16,834 nt of DNA from an uncultured Pirellula sp. (GTDB lineage Bacteria > Planctomycetota > Planctomycetia > Pirellulales > Pirellulaceae). This document shows positions 1 through 7,441 of the stretch, in pieces. The notes beneath the pieces were generated by a model. It ran no database searches. It had not been told where the DNA came from and saw nothing but the letters and a program-made list of their open reading frames with translations. Where the stretch lies: positions 1-16,834 of the forward strand of contig CAITIF010000067.1 in NCBI GenBank assembly GCA_903892365.1. The letters are read 5' to 3'. Within the stretch, counting starts at the first letter, position 1, and every line of letters starts with the position of its first letter. The position numbers and the translations under genes were made by a program.

Positions 1-1433
1 ACGAGGACGCTCAGACGGACTCTGTTTTCAGGGAATTCTGCATCTCCGGGACGTACCATCCCGCCTGGAGCAAAGTGCTTGGCGATCCTAAACAACCTGC
101 CACCGCCGTTGTTTTTGGCCCCAAGGGGTCGGGAAAAACAGCCATGCGGTTGCAGTTGGTCCGCAATATCACGACTCATAACGAGCAGAATTCGGAATCC
201 CGCGTTTTCTTGGTCGAGTTCGACGACTTCAATAGCTACCTCGGGCCATTGCAAGAACACCTGCCACGCCGCCAGCAAGCTTCACCGGATAAGGTGCTTG
301 GGGCATTGAAGCTGTGGGACCACATGGACGCTATTCTTTCGCAAAGTGTTACTCATTTGGTCGATCGAATTCTGCAAACGAACGCCACGTTGAACACGCC
401 GGCGATCAGCGTTCGCCAAGATGCGATTGATCGATTGGATCGCGGACAACGCCGCGATTTGTTGCTGCTAACGGCCGCCTACGATCGTTCCAAGTCTGGA
501 AGCCTCGGCGATCGATTCCAAGCCCTGCAGCGACGCTTGCGATTTCATTCGCCAGTGACTTGGATTCCTCTTGGCGTCGGAATCCTTTTAAGCATCGTCG
601 CCATCTGGATTTGCTTCTTTCTATATCGTTCGGATCCAACTTGGCTGAAACATCTTGTGTGGGCTTTGCCAACCATGTTGGTGATGGCCTGGGGACTGTA
701 TTGTTACCGATGGATGCGTCATCAATTGCTTGCGATGGGAGTTTGCAAAAACTTGCGTATTCTGCAACGTGACCGAGGTCAGTTTCGCAAGCTGATGATG
801 CGATTCTCCGATAAGGAATTGGATGAACAGCCATTGCCTCGTTCACAGCGTTCTGATGACCGTTACGCTTTGCTGGAAAAGTTTCAGCTCTTGCTGCGTT
901 CGCTGGGCTTTCCAGGAATGATCGTGATCGTCGACCGCGTGGACGAGCCGGATTTGGTGAACGGCCAACCGGAGCGAATGCGACAACTTGTTTGGCCACT
1001 TCTGGACAACAAGTTGCTCAAGCACGAAGGCTTTGGTATCAAGCTTTTGCTGCCAAGCGAACTGCAGCATTTCGTGGATCGAGAGACTCGCGAATTTCAC
1101 GAGCGCGCACGTTTGGACAAGCAAAACGTAGTTGCTTCTTTCGATTGGACGGGGGAAGCTCTTTATGATCTTTTGGCTGCACGAATGCGTGCATGTGCGA
1201 ACCCCGGGGGGCGTCCTAGCCCTCAGGACTTGTTTGATTCCGAACTCACGGAATCGCGTCTGATTTCTGCACTGCAATCCTTGCAGACCCCTCGCAATTT
1301 ATTCCGCTTCTTGTATCGCTTGATTACCGAACATTGCAAGCGATTTCGATCCGAAGCACCTAAATTCAAGATCTCGTGCGAGCTTTTCGAATCCACTTTG
1401 GCAGTCGTATTAGCCGAGGAACGACGGCAATGA
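1..1433 (+). CDS. KAP-type P-loop NTPase with two membrane helices, 5'-truncated by window edge
   Basis: The reading frame is open from base 3 with no stop, so the true start lies left of the window; GTG at 75 is only the first internal start codon. The visible part is about 476 residues. Walker A GPKGSGKT is at bases 117-140. Two hydrophobic helices follow at about 555-626 and 648-713, joined by a short loop. A Walker B-like strand, GMIVIVDRVDEP, is at 915-950. Near the C-terminus, around 1285-1330, is a TPRNLFRFLYRL segment resembling the helical part after the NTPase core in KAP/STAND-like ATPases. Helices inserted between Walker A and Walker B are a known hallmark of membrane KAP NTPases, so I infer a membrane-anchored KAP-like ATPase that may organise complexes at the membrane. 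Substrate and partner are unknown. The stop overlaps the next start (ATGA), implying coupled translation. Another STAND-like ATPase is possible. Confidence 0.72.
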   Translation, partial: EDAQTDSVFREFCISGTYHPAWSKVLGDPKQPATAVVFGPKGSGKTAMRLQLVRNITTHNEQNSESRVFLVEFDDFNSYLGPLQEHLPRRQQASPDKVLGALKLWDHMDAILSQSVTHLVDRILQTNATLNTPAISVRQDAIDRLDRGQRRDLLLLTAAYDRSKSGSLGDRFQALQRRLRFHSPVTWIPLGVGILLSIVAIWICFFLYRSDPTWLKHLVWALPTMLVMAWGLYCYRWMRHQLLAMGVCKNLRILQRDRGQFRKLMMRFSDKELDEQPLPRSQRSDDRYALLEKFQLLLRSLGFPGMIVIVDRVDEPDLVNGQPERMRQLVWPLLDNKLLKHEGFGIKLLLPSELQHFVDRETREFHERARLDKQNVVASFDWTGEALYDLLAARMRACANPGGRPSPQDLFDSELTESRLISALQSLQTPRNLFRFLYRLITEHCKRFRSEAPKFKISCELFESTLAVVLAEERRQ

Positions 1434-2590
1434 ATCGCAAGCTCAACATGATTGTGGCAAAAGCCCTCAAGAGCTTGCACGGGCTTATGTTATCAAGCCC
1501 CAACTTTGTTCTGTGCGTTTCATTTTCATTTTGGATGCACGGAAGCGTAAATGCGAGATCGCCGTGGGACGATTCCAAAGCCACGAAGGATATCCAAGCA
1601 AGTGACTCGCAGCCTAGACCTGCGAACGATCTGAAAGTCACCATCGAACAGACGTTGGAATCGAATTTGAACCAACGAATCTTGTCAGACGATCGCAACG
1701 GTGCCTGGCAAGTCATTCATGGTGCGGTCGCTTATGGAGATGATTTGCCGCTGGAGGTGAATGGTAACGCCGTGCCTGCAATTGCTTACCTGCTCGATGG
1801 CGGAAAGCTGCAAGGATGGGAGCTATCAGTTGGCCCCGTTCTTCCTTCGACGGGCAGACCAGGAGTTATTGCAAGGGTGGAATCCGGGAGTTTCATTGGC
1901 CAGGGCCATTCCGATCAATGGCTTGGTTATTTCTCGCAGATTCCTTTGCCATTAGATCGAGCGGTTACGGTGGAAGGGCAGAAGCTAACACTGCTGGATT
2001 GGGCTCGCCAAGCTCAATACGATGTCCCGAACAATCCTTACTTAGAGTATTCATGGACCCTGATCGCTCTTACCAACTTTTTTCCGAACGAGAAGGACTG
2101 GGTGGCGAGCGACGGCAAGAGTTGGACACTCGAACCGCTTGTTCGCTTTGAAGCTCAACAGGATTTGTCGGACAGTGCTTGTGGGGGCATGCATCGTTTG
2201 ATGGGGCTCGCTCATGCTGTTCGCTATCGAAATCGGCTTCAAGAACCGATGGACCAAGGATGGGGACTTGCTAAAAGCGTTGTTGAAAACGCGATCGACT
2301 CGGCCAGAAAATTCCAAAGTTCGGATGGCTCTTTTTCTACCAACTACACCAGTCGGCCTGGCACGTCTGCGGACCTGAGCAGCACAATCAGCGCCACTGG
2401 CCATACGCTCGAATTCCTGTCGTATGCACTGAGCAGCACGGAACTGGAGAAGCAATGGATGGAGCGCGCGGTTTTGCGTCTTTGTGCTATGCTGAAGGCG
2501 AGTGAAAAGCTAGACATGGAGTGTGGTGGGACGTACCACGCCTTGGCCGGCTTGAATCTGTACCACAAACGAAGATTTTCAAAACCGTAG
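1430..2590 (+). CDS. Secreted protein of unknown function, alpha/alpha-toroid-like C-terminal half
   Basis: I do not recognise a named family. ATG 1430 is chosen because it overlaps the upstream stop as ATGA and has GAGGA (1416-1420) nine bases before it; the frame is also open further upstream, to 1376. The product is 386 residues. A hydrophobic stretch at residues 18-40 with VNA before RSP looks like a Sec signal peptide, so the protein is probably exported. The C-terminal half is helical, with two similar motifs, CGGMHRLMGL (251-260) and CGGTYHALAGL (375-385). Between them are a SSDGSFS turn (297-303) and ATGHTLEFLSYAL (332-344). This spacing recalls alpha/alpha-toroid proteins such as prenyltransferase/squalene-cyclase-like repeats. 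That is inference from pattern only, and no catalytic residues are identified. Coupling to the KAP-like NTPase suggests a shared process across the membrane. Confidence 0.8.
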   Translation: MNRKLNMIVAKALKSLHGLMLSSPNFVLCVSFSFWMHGSVNARSPWDDSKATKDIQASDSQPRPANDLKVTIEQTLESNLNQRILSDDRNGAWQVIHGAVAYGDDLPLEVNGNAVPAIAYLLDGGKLQGWELSVGPVLPSTGRPGVIARVESGSFIGQGHSDQWLGYFSQIPLPLDRAVTVEGQKLTLLDWARQAQYDVPNNPYLEYSWTLIALTNFFPNEKDWVASDGKSWTLEPLVRFEAQQDLSDSACGGMHRLMGLAHAVRYRNRLQEPMDQGWGLAKSVVENAIDSARKFQSSDGSFSTNYTSRPGTSADLSSTISATGHTLEFLSYALSSTELEKQWMERAVLRLCAMLKASEKLDMECGGTYHALAGLNLYHKRRFSKP

Positions 2591-2626
2591 GCTAGCCCTT
2601 GCGCCTTCGTTCCATGGATTTGAACC

Positions 2627-2631
2627 AAGGA
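2627..2631 (+). promoter_or_regulatory. Ribosome binding site deciding the PSCyt1 protein start
   Basis: AAGGA lies seven bases before ATG 2639 but only one base before the in-frame TTG at 2633. This favours ATG 2639 as the start. Confidence 0.6.
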
Positions 2632-2638
2632 CTTGATA

Positions 2639-5600
2639 ATGTATCGCACGAATGCGTTCTTTAGGTTTTTTATAACCCTTCTCATCGGAGCAGCAGTCCC
2701 GTTTATTTTGGCAATCGACATTCTTGTTGCCGATGAGGATGTCGCTGTCGATGGCTCGATCACATCGGATGCTTTCTTCGAACGCGAAATTAGACCTTTC
2801 TTGAAAAAGCATTGCGTCCAGTGCCATGGTAAGGAAAAACAAGCCAGCGGATTGCGGCTCGATGCTCGCTCCTTTGCCTTTCGAGGCGGGGATAGTGGGC
2901 CTGTCCTGGTTCCCAACCAGAGCCATGCCAGTGAACTGTGGCTTCGCATTCAAAGCGAAGATGATTCGCTGCGCATGCCACCGGAGGGCGAGCCTTTATC
3001 AAGCCAAGAAAAGGAGCTCATTCGTGACTGGATCGATCGCGGTGCACCATGGATCGAATCGGACGAAGACCGACAAGCAATGACCGACCCAAGAAGGGAG
3101 CATTGGGCTTGGAAGCGGATTGCTTCTGTCGCTCCACCTGCCCCAACGGTCCCCGAAGTTTCAGAGTTCCCGCTTCGCAATACCATCGATCGATTTGTTT
3201 TGTCGAAATTGGCTGAACAAGGGTTACAGCCATCGCCGGAAGCGGATCGTCGGACGCTCATTCGACGCTTGTCCTTTGACTTGCTTGGCCTTCCACCAAC
3301 GCCCGATCAAGTGGCTGCGTTCGAGCTCGACACAGATCCCCTGGCTTATGAAAAGTTGGTCGATCGGATGTTAGAATCGCCGCAGTATGGTGAACGGGCC
3401 GCCCAACATTGGCTCGATATCTCCCATTTTGCGGACACTCATGGCTTTGAACGTGACCAAATCCGCGAACATGCTTGGCGATATCGGGACTGGGTCATCC
3501 GGGCATTGAACGAGGACATGCCCTATGATCGCTTCGTTCGTCTTCAGATTGCAGGGGATGCTATGGAACCGGACAATCCCCAAGCGGTCATCGCAACCGG
3601 CTTTCTTGCAGCTGGGCCCTGGGACTTTGTGGGGCAAGTTGAAACACCCAGCCCCGTATTGCGACGACTGGCTCGAGCTGATGATCTTGACGATATGTTG
3701 ACTCAAGTGCTCACGGCAACATGCGCGGTCACGATCAATTGTGCCCGTTGCCATGACCATAAGCTCGATCCGATATCGCAGAAAGAGTATTACTCGCTGG
3801 CCTCTGTTTTCGCAGGCACCAAGCGGGGCAACCGAAGTGTTTCTCAGGCGGAGTCGACGAAACTTGCGGAAGCTCGCAATCAGCTGTCCAGCGACATTCA
3901 GGAATTGAAACGCAAGCTTCAAGAATCCAAGCTCCCGAATTGGGACCTTGCGGATATTGTCGGCGGCGGCAACGGATTGAAGACGGGGCAAGCGAATCAA
4001 TCAATCGATCCAGCGACCGGACAAGTCCTGATTGAGTATCGAGGGTTCCTAGAGAATGCGATGCCCAATCGTTTTATGGAATCACCGCTGAAGATCATCG
4101 ATGGCGTTGCGATTCCGGACGGGGGTGAATTGGGGAACGTGACTGTTTCATCGACTGGTTTGGTGGCTCAGAACATTGCTCGCACGTCGGGAAAGTCTTG
4201 GGATGCCATTCGAAACGGCCCAGTGCACTCGCAGTTCTCGAACAAGCTTGCAGGATTGGATGTGGGTGATGGCTCGCATTCGGTCCTTGGAATGCATTCG
4301 AATTCGCTCGTGACCTTCGATTTGACCGAACTTCCAAATCTTTCGCCAGAGATTAGCCCGATCAACGAAGGGCTACGGCTTCGCGGTTCGTTAGGTTATT
4401 TCGGCCAAACACCGAAAAATGGTGCCAGCGTGTTAGTTCTTGTCGATGGATCAACGGCCTTTCGCCGGGAACGACTTGGACGGGACGACGGCATATCGGA
4501 TTTGGATATCGTCCTTCCCAAGGGAAGTCGATTCCTGACACTGATGGTGACCGATCTGGATCAAGATATCAGCCATGACCAAGTCTGCTTCATCAACTGC
4601 CGATTAGAGGCGACTCAAGCAATCGATCCCGAGGTGGAAAATGCAGAGCGCGAGCGAGTTGCAAGTATCCAAGCTCGAATTGCCGATTTGGAGAAACAGA
4701 TCGCTTCCCTTGTAGAAGTAGATCAAGTGTATGCGGTTCAAAGCGAGACACCGCCAGCCGTCCAGATTCTCGCCCGAGGTGATACCGAACAGGGGCGTGA
4801 TGAAGTGACGCCAAGTTCGTTGGAATGTCTTGAAGGGTTAGGCAATTTTTCTTTGGAGGCTTCGGCTTCCGACTTGTCGCGACGTCTTGCATTGTCGGAT
4901 TGGATCACCGATACGGCCAATCCTCTTTTTAAGCGAGTCATCGTGAATCGACTTTGGCAGCAGCACTTTGGGCAAGGTATTGTTGCGACCCCAAGCGACT
5001 TTGGTTTAGGAGGGGCACTGCCAACACACCCCGAGCTCTTGGATTGGTTAGCCAACGACTTTCATGAGAAGCGGTATTCCTTAAAGGCCATGCATCGTTT
5101 GATATGCTGCAGTTCAACGTATCGACAGCAATCGATCCTCGACTCGCAGCTTCCAAGCCATGCAAAGTCCACTGCGGTGGATGCAAACAATCGATGGTTA
5201 TGGCGACAGAACGCATTCAAGTTGGATGCGGAGTCCACGCGAGACGCAGTTCTTGCGGTAAGTGGCCAATTGGAGCCGTCCATGTTTGGACCTGGCTTTC
5301 GAGAATTCGACTACAAGGAAGAATATGCACCCGTCTATTCTTATGTGACTCGCAACGACCGGGAGGCAAATCGACGAAGCATTTATCGCTTTCGAGTTAG
5401 GACGACTCCGAATCCGTGGTTAACATCGCTCGATTGCCCGAATTCGGCGAACTTTACGCCAACTCGGTTTGTGACAACAACCGCCTTGCAATCGCTTGCC
5501 TTGCTAAATCATGATTTTGTTTTGCAGCAGTCTGAAAACTTGGCGAATCGAATTTCCAGTCTGCATGATGTTCCCAAAGACCAGATCGCAGTGGCATGGT

Positions 5601-5728
5601 CTTTGGTGTTCAGCCGCAAGCCTTCGGAACTCGAAATGCGAGCATCCGAAGAATTGATTGGCAAGCATGGTCTGTCCACTTTTTGCAGATACCTTCTCAA
5701 CTCGAACGAGTTTGTTTCCATAGACTAG
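2639..5728 (+). CDS. Exported PSCyt1-PSCyt2 (DUF1549)-PSD1 (DUF1553) cytochrome-like protein
   Basis: The product is 1029 residues from ATG 2639. A hydrophobic N-terminus (about residues 5-28) serves as signal peptide or anchor. PSCyt1 follows: CVQCH at 59-63 is a haem-c binding site and the Met of MPP at 113 is the likely axial ligand. PSCyt2/DUF1549 spans about 178-395 and contains FDLLGLPPTP and a second CxxCH, CARCHDHKLDP, at 368-378. A charged coiled-coil-like stretch covers about 402-430. A beta-rich region at about 540-658, ending in FLTLMVTDLDQDISHDQ, resembles an NPCBM carbohydrate-binding module. A second coiled-coil-like stretch (about 665-692) precedes the ARGD..EVTP linker typical of these proteins. 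PSD1/DUF1553 runs from about 748 to the C-terminus. These families are characteristic of planctomycetes and usually pair with DUF1501, as here. Role is unproven; periplasmic redox-linked polysaccharide processing is often suggested. Confidence 0.92.
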   Translation: MYRTNAFFRFFITLLIGAAVPFILAIDILVADEDVAVDGSITSDAFFEREIRPFLKKHCVQCHGKEKQASGLRLDARSFAFRGGDSGPVLVPNQSHASELWLRIQSEDDSLRMPPEGEPLSSQEKELIRDWIDRGAPWIESDEDRQAMTDPRREHWAWKRIASVAPPAPTVPEVSEFPLRNTIDRFVLSKLAEQGLQPSPEADRRTLIRRLSFDLLGLPPTPDQVAAFELDTDPLAYEKLVDRMLESPQYGERAAQHWLDISHFADTHGFERDQIREHAWRYRDWVIRALNEDMPYDRFVRLQIAGDAMEPDNPQAVIATGFLAAGPWDFVGQVETPSPVLRRLARADDLDDMLTQVLTATCAVTINCARCHDHKLDPISQKEYYSLASVFAGTKRGNRSVSQAESTKLAEARNQLSSDIQELKRKLQESKLPNWDLADIVGGGNGLKTGQANQSIDPATGQVLIEYRGFLENAMPNRFMESPLKIIDGVAIPDGGELGNVTVSSTGLVAQNIARTSGKSWDAIRNGPVHSQFSNKLAGLDVGDGSHSVLGMHSNSLVTFDLTELPNLSPEISPINEGLRLRGSLGYFGQTPKNGASVLVLVDGSTAFRRERLGRDDGISDLDIVLPKGSRFLTLMVTDLDQDISHDQVCFINCRLEATQAIDPEVENAERERVASIQARIADLEKQIASLVEVDQVYAVQSETPPAVQILARGDTEQGRDEVTPSSLECLEGLGNFSLEASASDLSRRLALSDWITDTANPLFKRVIVNRLWQQHFGQGIVATPSDFGLGGALPTHPELLDWLANDFHEKRYSLKAMHRLICCSSTYRQQSILDSQLPSHAKSTAVDANNRWLWRQNAFKLDAESTRDAVLAVSGQLEPSMFGPGFREFDYKEEYAPVYSYVTRNDREANRRSIYRFRVRTTPNPWLTSLDCPNSANFTPTRFVTTTALQSLALLNHDFVLQQSENLANRISSLHDVPKDQIAVAWSLVFSRKPSELEMRASEELIGKHGLSTFCRYLLNSNEFVSID

Positions 5729-5737
5729 AGCGGATAG

Positions 5738-7231
5738 ATGATCATGGAAAAGAATCGAGTCCTTTCAGCCGGGCCTGTAGCGGCTGGTCGACGTTCATTT
5801 CTGAAGCAGCTGGGCGATGGCTTTGGAGCGTGCGCTTTGACGGCATTGTTGCATTCTGAGGCGGTGCGAGCGTCTGATTCCACGATGGATACCACGACCA
5901 AGGATGAACGGGGGCAATCCCGTTTTCCACACCATGCGGCCAAGGCCAAGTCGGTCATTCAGATATTTTGCCCGGGAGGGCTAAGTCACGTCGATACTTG
6001 GGACTATCGGCCCGAGCTGACACGGCTGCATGGCAAGCCCTTTGACTCGGAGCTTGGCAAGCAAACTTTCGCTGGGATCGCGGGCGAGTACGCGAAGAGC
6101 TTTTGGGATTTCAGCCAGCACGGTCAATGTGGACGCTGGATGAGCAGTCTGTTTCCACAGTTGGCCAAGCATGTCGATGACATGGCATTTATCTATTCCA
6201 TGCAAAACAAGTCGGCTTTGCATGGCCCCGCTATGTTCATGATGAATAGTGGTTTTGTTCGGCCGGGATTTCCATCCATGGGATCGTGGGTCACCTATGG
6301 ATTAGGAAGCGAGAATGAGAACTTGCCAGCCTTTGTCGTTTTGCCAGATACGCGTGGGCTCCCCCCTGGGGGCGTTCTCAACTGGAACTCGGGCTTTCTG
6401 CCCGCGGTTCACCAAGGAACGGTACTGAGCACCACTGCCAACATGCCACCGATCGCCAACTTATTTCCGCGGAAAGGTCGGGAAGTCGAGCTTGAACACG
6501 ACGGACTTGCTTTCTTAAAAACGATCAACCAACAACATGCGTCGACGCGACAAGGGGACTCGATGCTGGAAGCTCGCATCGCAAGTTACGAATTGGCGGC
6601 ACGACTGCAATTGAGCGCCCCCGAAGCTGTCGATCTCAGTAGCGAATCAGGCTCAACCCACCAACGTTATTGTCTTGACGACGAGGACATTGGGCCTTTT
6701 GGACGGCAATGTCTGCTGGCTCGAAGGATGGTCGAACGGGGCGTTCGTTTCGTTCAGATCTTTTGTGGTGCAGAAAACACAAGCAGCAAAAAAATACGGC
6801 CCAATTGGGATTCGCATGAAGACATCGTTCGCGATCACGGATACTGGGGACGAATCTTGGATACGGGCGCAAGCGCTTTGCTCGAAGATCTCAAGCAACG
6901 TGGACTTCTGGATTCGACCTTAGTGATATGCACCAGCGAATTTGGAAGACAACCGTTCATGCAAGGCAAACAAAAAGGACGCGATCATAACCCAGGTGTG
7001 TTTACCGCATGGATGTCTGGTGGAGGAACACAAGGTGGTACTTCCTATGGAAGCAGTGACGACGTTGGCTTTAAGGCGCTCGATAAACCAACGTATTCGT
7101 ACGACCTCCATGCGACCGCGCTCCACCTGCTTGGGATCGACCATGAGCGGTTAAGCGTTTATCACGATGGAATTCAGCGCCGGTTAACCGATGTCCATGG
7201 GAATGTACTGAAAGAGATTATTCATAGCTAG
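5738..7231 (+). CDS. Tat-exported DUF1501 protein (alkaline-phosphatase/sulfatase-like fold)
   Basis: The product is 497 residues and follows the cytochrome-like gene after 9 bp. ATG 5738 is used; ATG 5744 is equally plausible, with GGA at 5732-5734 nine bases before it. The N-terminus has a twin-arginine signal, GRRSFLK at residues 17-23, followed by a short hydrophobic segment and a Ser/Asp/Thr-rich stretch, so folded export is expected. DUF1501 motifs are clear: CPGGLSHVDTWDYRPEL (78-94), PNWDSHEDIV (355-364), TSEFGRQP (399-406) and GRDHNPG (414-420). His and Asp residues in the latter motifs probably bind metal, as in the alkaline phosphatase superfamily. The substrate is unknown. The tandem PSCyt/DUF1501 arrangement is common in planctomycetes and implies the two products act together outside the cytoplasm. 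Confidence 0.93.
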   Translation: MIMEKNRVLSAGPVAAGRRSFLKQLGDGFGACALTALLHSEAVRASDSTMDTTTKDERGQSRFPHHAAKAKSVIQIFCPGGLSHVDTWDYRPELTRLHGKPFDSELGKQTFAGIAGEYAKSFWDFSQHGQCGRWMSSLFPQLAKHVDDMAFIYSMQNKSALHGPAMFMMNSGFVRPGFPSMGSWVTYGLGSENENLPAFVVLPDTRGLPPGGVLNWNSGFLPAVHQGTVLSTTANMPPIANLFPRKGREVELEHDGLAFLKTINQQHASTRQGDSMLEARIASYELAARLQLSAPEAVDLSSESGSTHQRYCLDDEDIGPFGRQCLLARRMVERGVRFVQIFCGAENTSSKKIRPNWDSHEDIVRDHGYWGRILDTGASALLEDLKQRGLLDSTLVICTSEFGRQPFMQGKQKGRDHNPGVFTAWMSGGGTQGGTSYGSSDDVGFKALDKPTYSYDLHATALHLLGIDHERLSVYHDGIQRRLTDVHGNVLKEIIHS

Positions 7232-7303
7232 CATGAGAATCGCATAGCCCTACATAGGATCGTGCCTGCAGCGGTTCAAGATTGGACCTAAGAGCGCGCA
7301 AAC

Positions 7304-7320
7304 GTCCTCGAAGCGAGGAC
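7304..7320 (+). other. Perfect 7-bp hairpin in the intergenic region after the DUF1501 gene
   Basis: GTCCTCG (7304-7310), loop AAG, CGAGGAC (7314-7320). It lies 73 bp after the DUF1501 stop, where the upstream transcript would be expected to end. No T-run follows directly (CCAAAGATCGGG), so it does not meet the usual intrinsic-terminator pattern. It could be a weak or factor-assisted terminator, or simply a structured 3' end. Confidence 0.45.
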
Positions 7321-7332
7321 CCAAAGATCGGG

Positions 7333-7351
7333 TTCAAAAAAATCTTTTGAA
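7333..7351. repeat. AT-rich inverted repeat upstream of the nuo promoter
   Basis: TTCAAAA (7333-7339) and TTTTGAA (7345-7351) form a 7-bp inverted repeat around AAATC. It sits just upstream of the proposed -35 hexamer, where an UP element or activator site could be. No known binding consensus was recognised, and chance is possible in AT-rich DNA. Confidence 0.35.
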
Positions 7352-7358
7352 AGTGCCG

Positions 7359-7386
7359 ATGACAAAAAGTCACTCCTTCCTACAAT
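7359..7386 (+). promoter_or_regulatory. Predicted sigma-70-like promoter of the nuo operon
   Basis: ATGACA (7359-7364) matches the -35 consensus TTGACA at five of six positions. After a 16-bp spacer, TACAAT (7381-7386) matches TATAAT at five of six. Transcription would start near 7392-7394, giving a leader of about 50 nt before nuoA. A small inverted repeat, TGAC-AAAAA-GTCA (7360-7372), overlaps the -35 box and spacer. The prediction is by eye, but its position just before the palindromic operator supports it. Confidence 0.55.
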
Positions 7387-7397
7387 ACAGGGAGAAG

Positions 7398-7417
7398 TTT
7401 GTGAAACTTTTCACAAA
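7398..7417. promoter_or_regulatory. Rex-type operator (redox-sensing repressor site) before nuoA
   Basis: The palindrome is TTTGTGAAA (7398-7406), centre CT, TTTCACAAA (7409-7417), with perfect 9-bp arms. The inner 18 bp (7399-7416) match the Rex consensus TTGTGAA-N4-TTCACAA exactly. Rex represses respiratory and fermentative genes until NADH rises relative to NAD+, and in some actinobacteria nuo is a target. Here the site lies about 5-24 bp after the predicted transcription start, a typical repressor position, and 24 bp before the nuoA start. The core also matches the CRP-like pattern TGTGA-N6-TCACA, so a CRP/FNR-family regulator is the alternative. Gene content and the downstream position favour Rex; no rex gene is in the window. 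Confidence 0.65.
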
Positions 7418-7441
7418 GTCGCTCCTCCGCAGGAATCGGTC

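Noticed and set aside
406..999. Antisense open frame of 197 codons opposite the KAP-like gene
   Set aside because: It lies wholly opposite a well-supported gene, shows no recognisable motif and has a low-complexity Arg/Pro composition typical of shadow frames.
2633..2638. TTG start two codons before ATG 2639
   Set aside because: It would be only one base from the AAGGA ribosome site, whereas ATG 2639 has a normal seven-base spacing.
3371..4000. Antisense open frame of 209 codons opposite the PSCyt2 region
   Set aside because: The + strand carries clear DUF1549 motifs across the same bases; no ribosome site or family motif supports the antisense frame.
7304..7320. Intrinsic terminator call for the intergenic hairpin
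   Set aside because: No T-run follows within the usual distance on either strand, so it is listed only as a hairpin.
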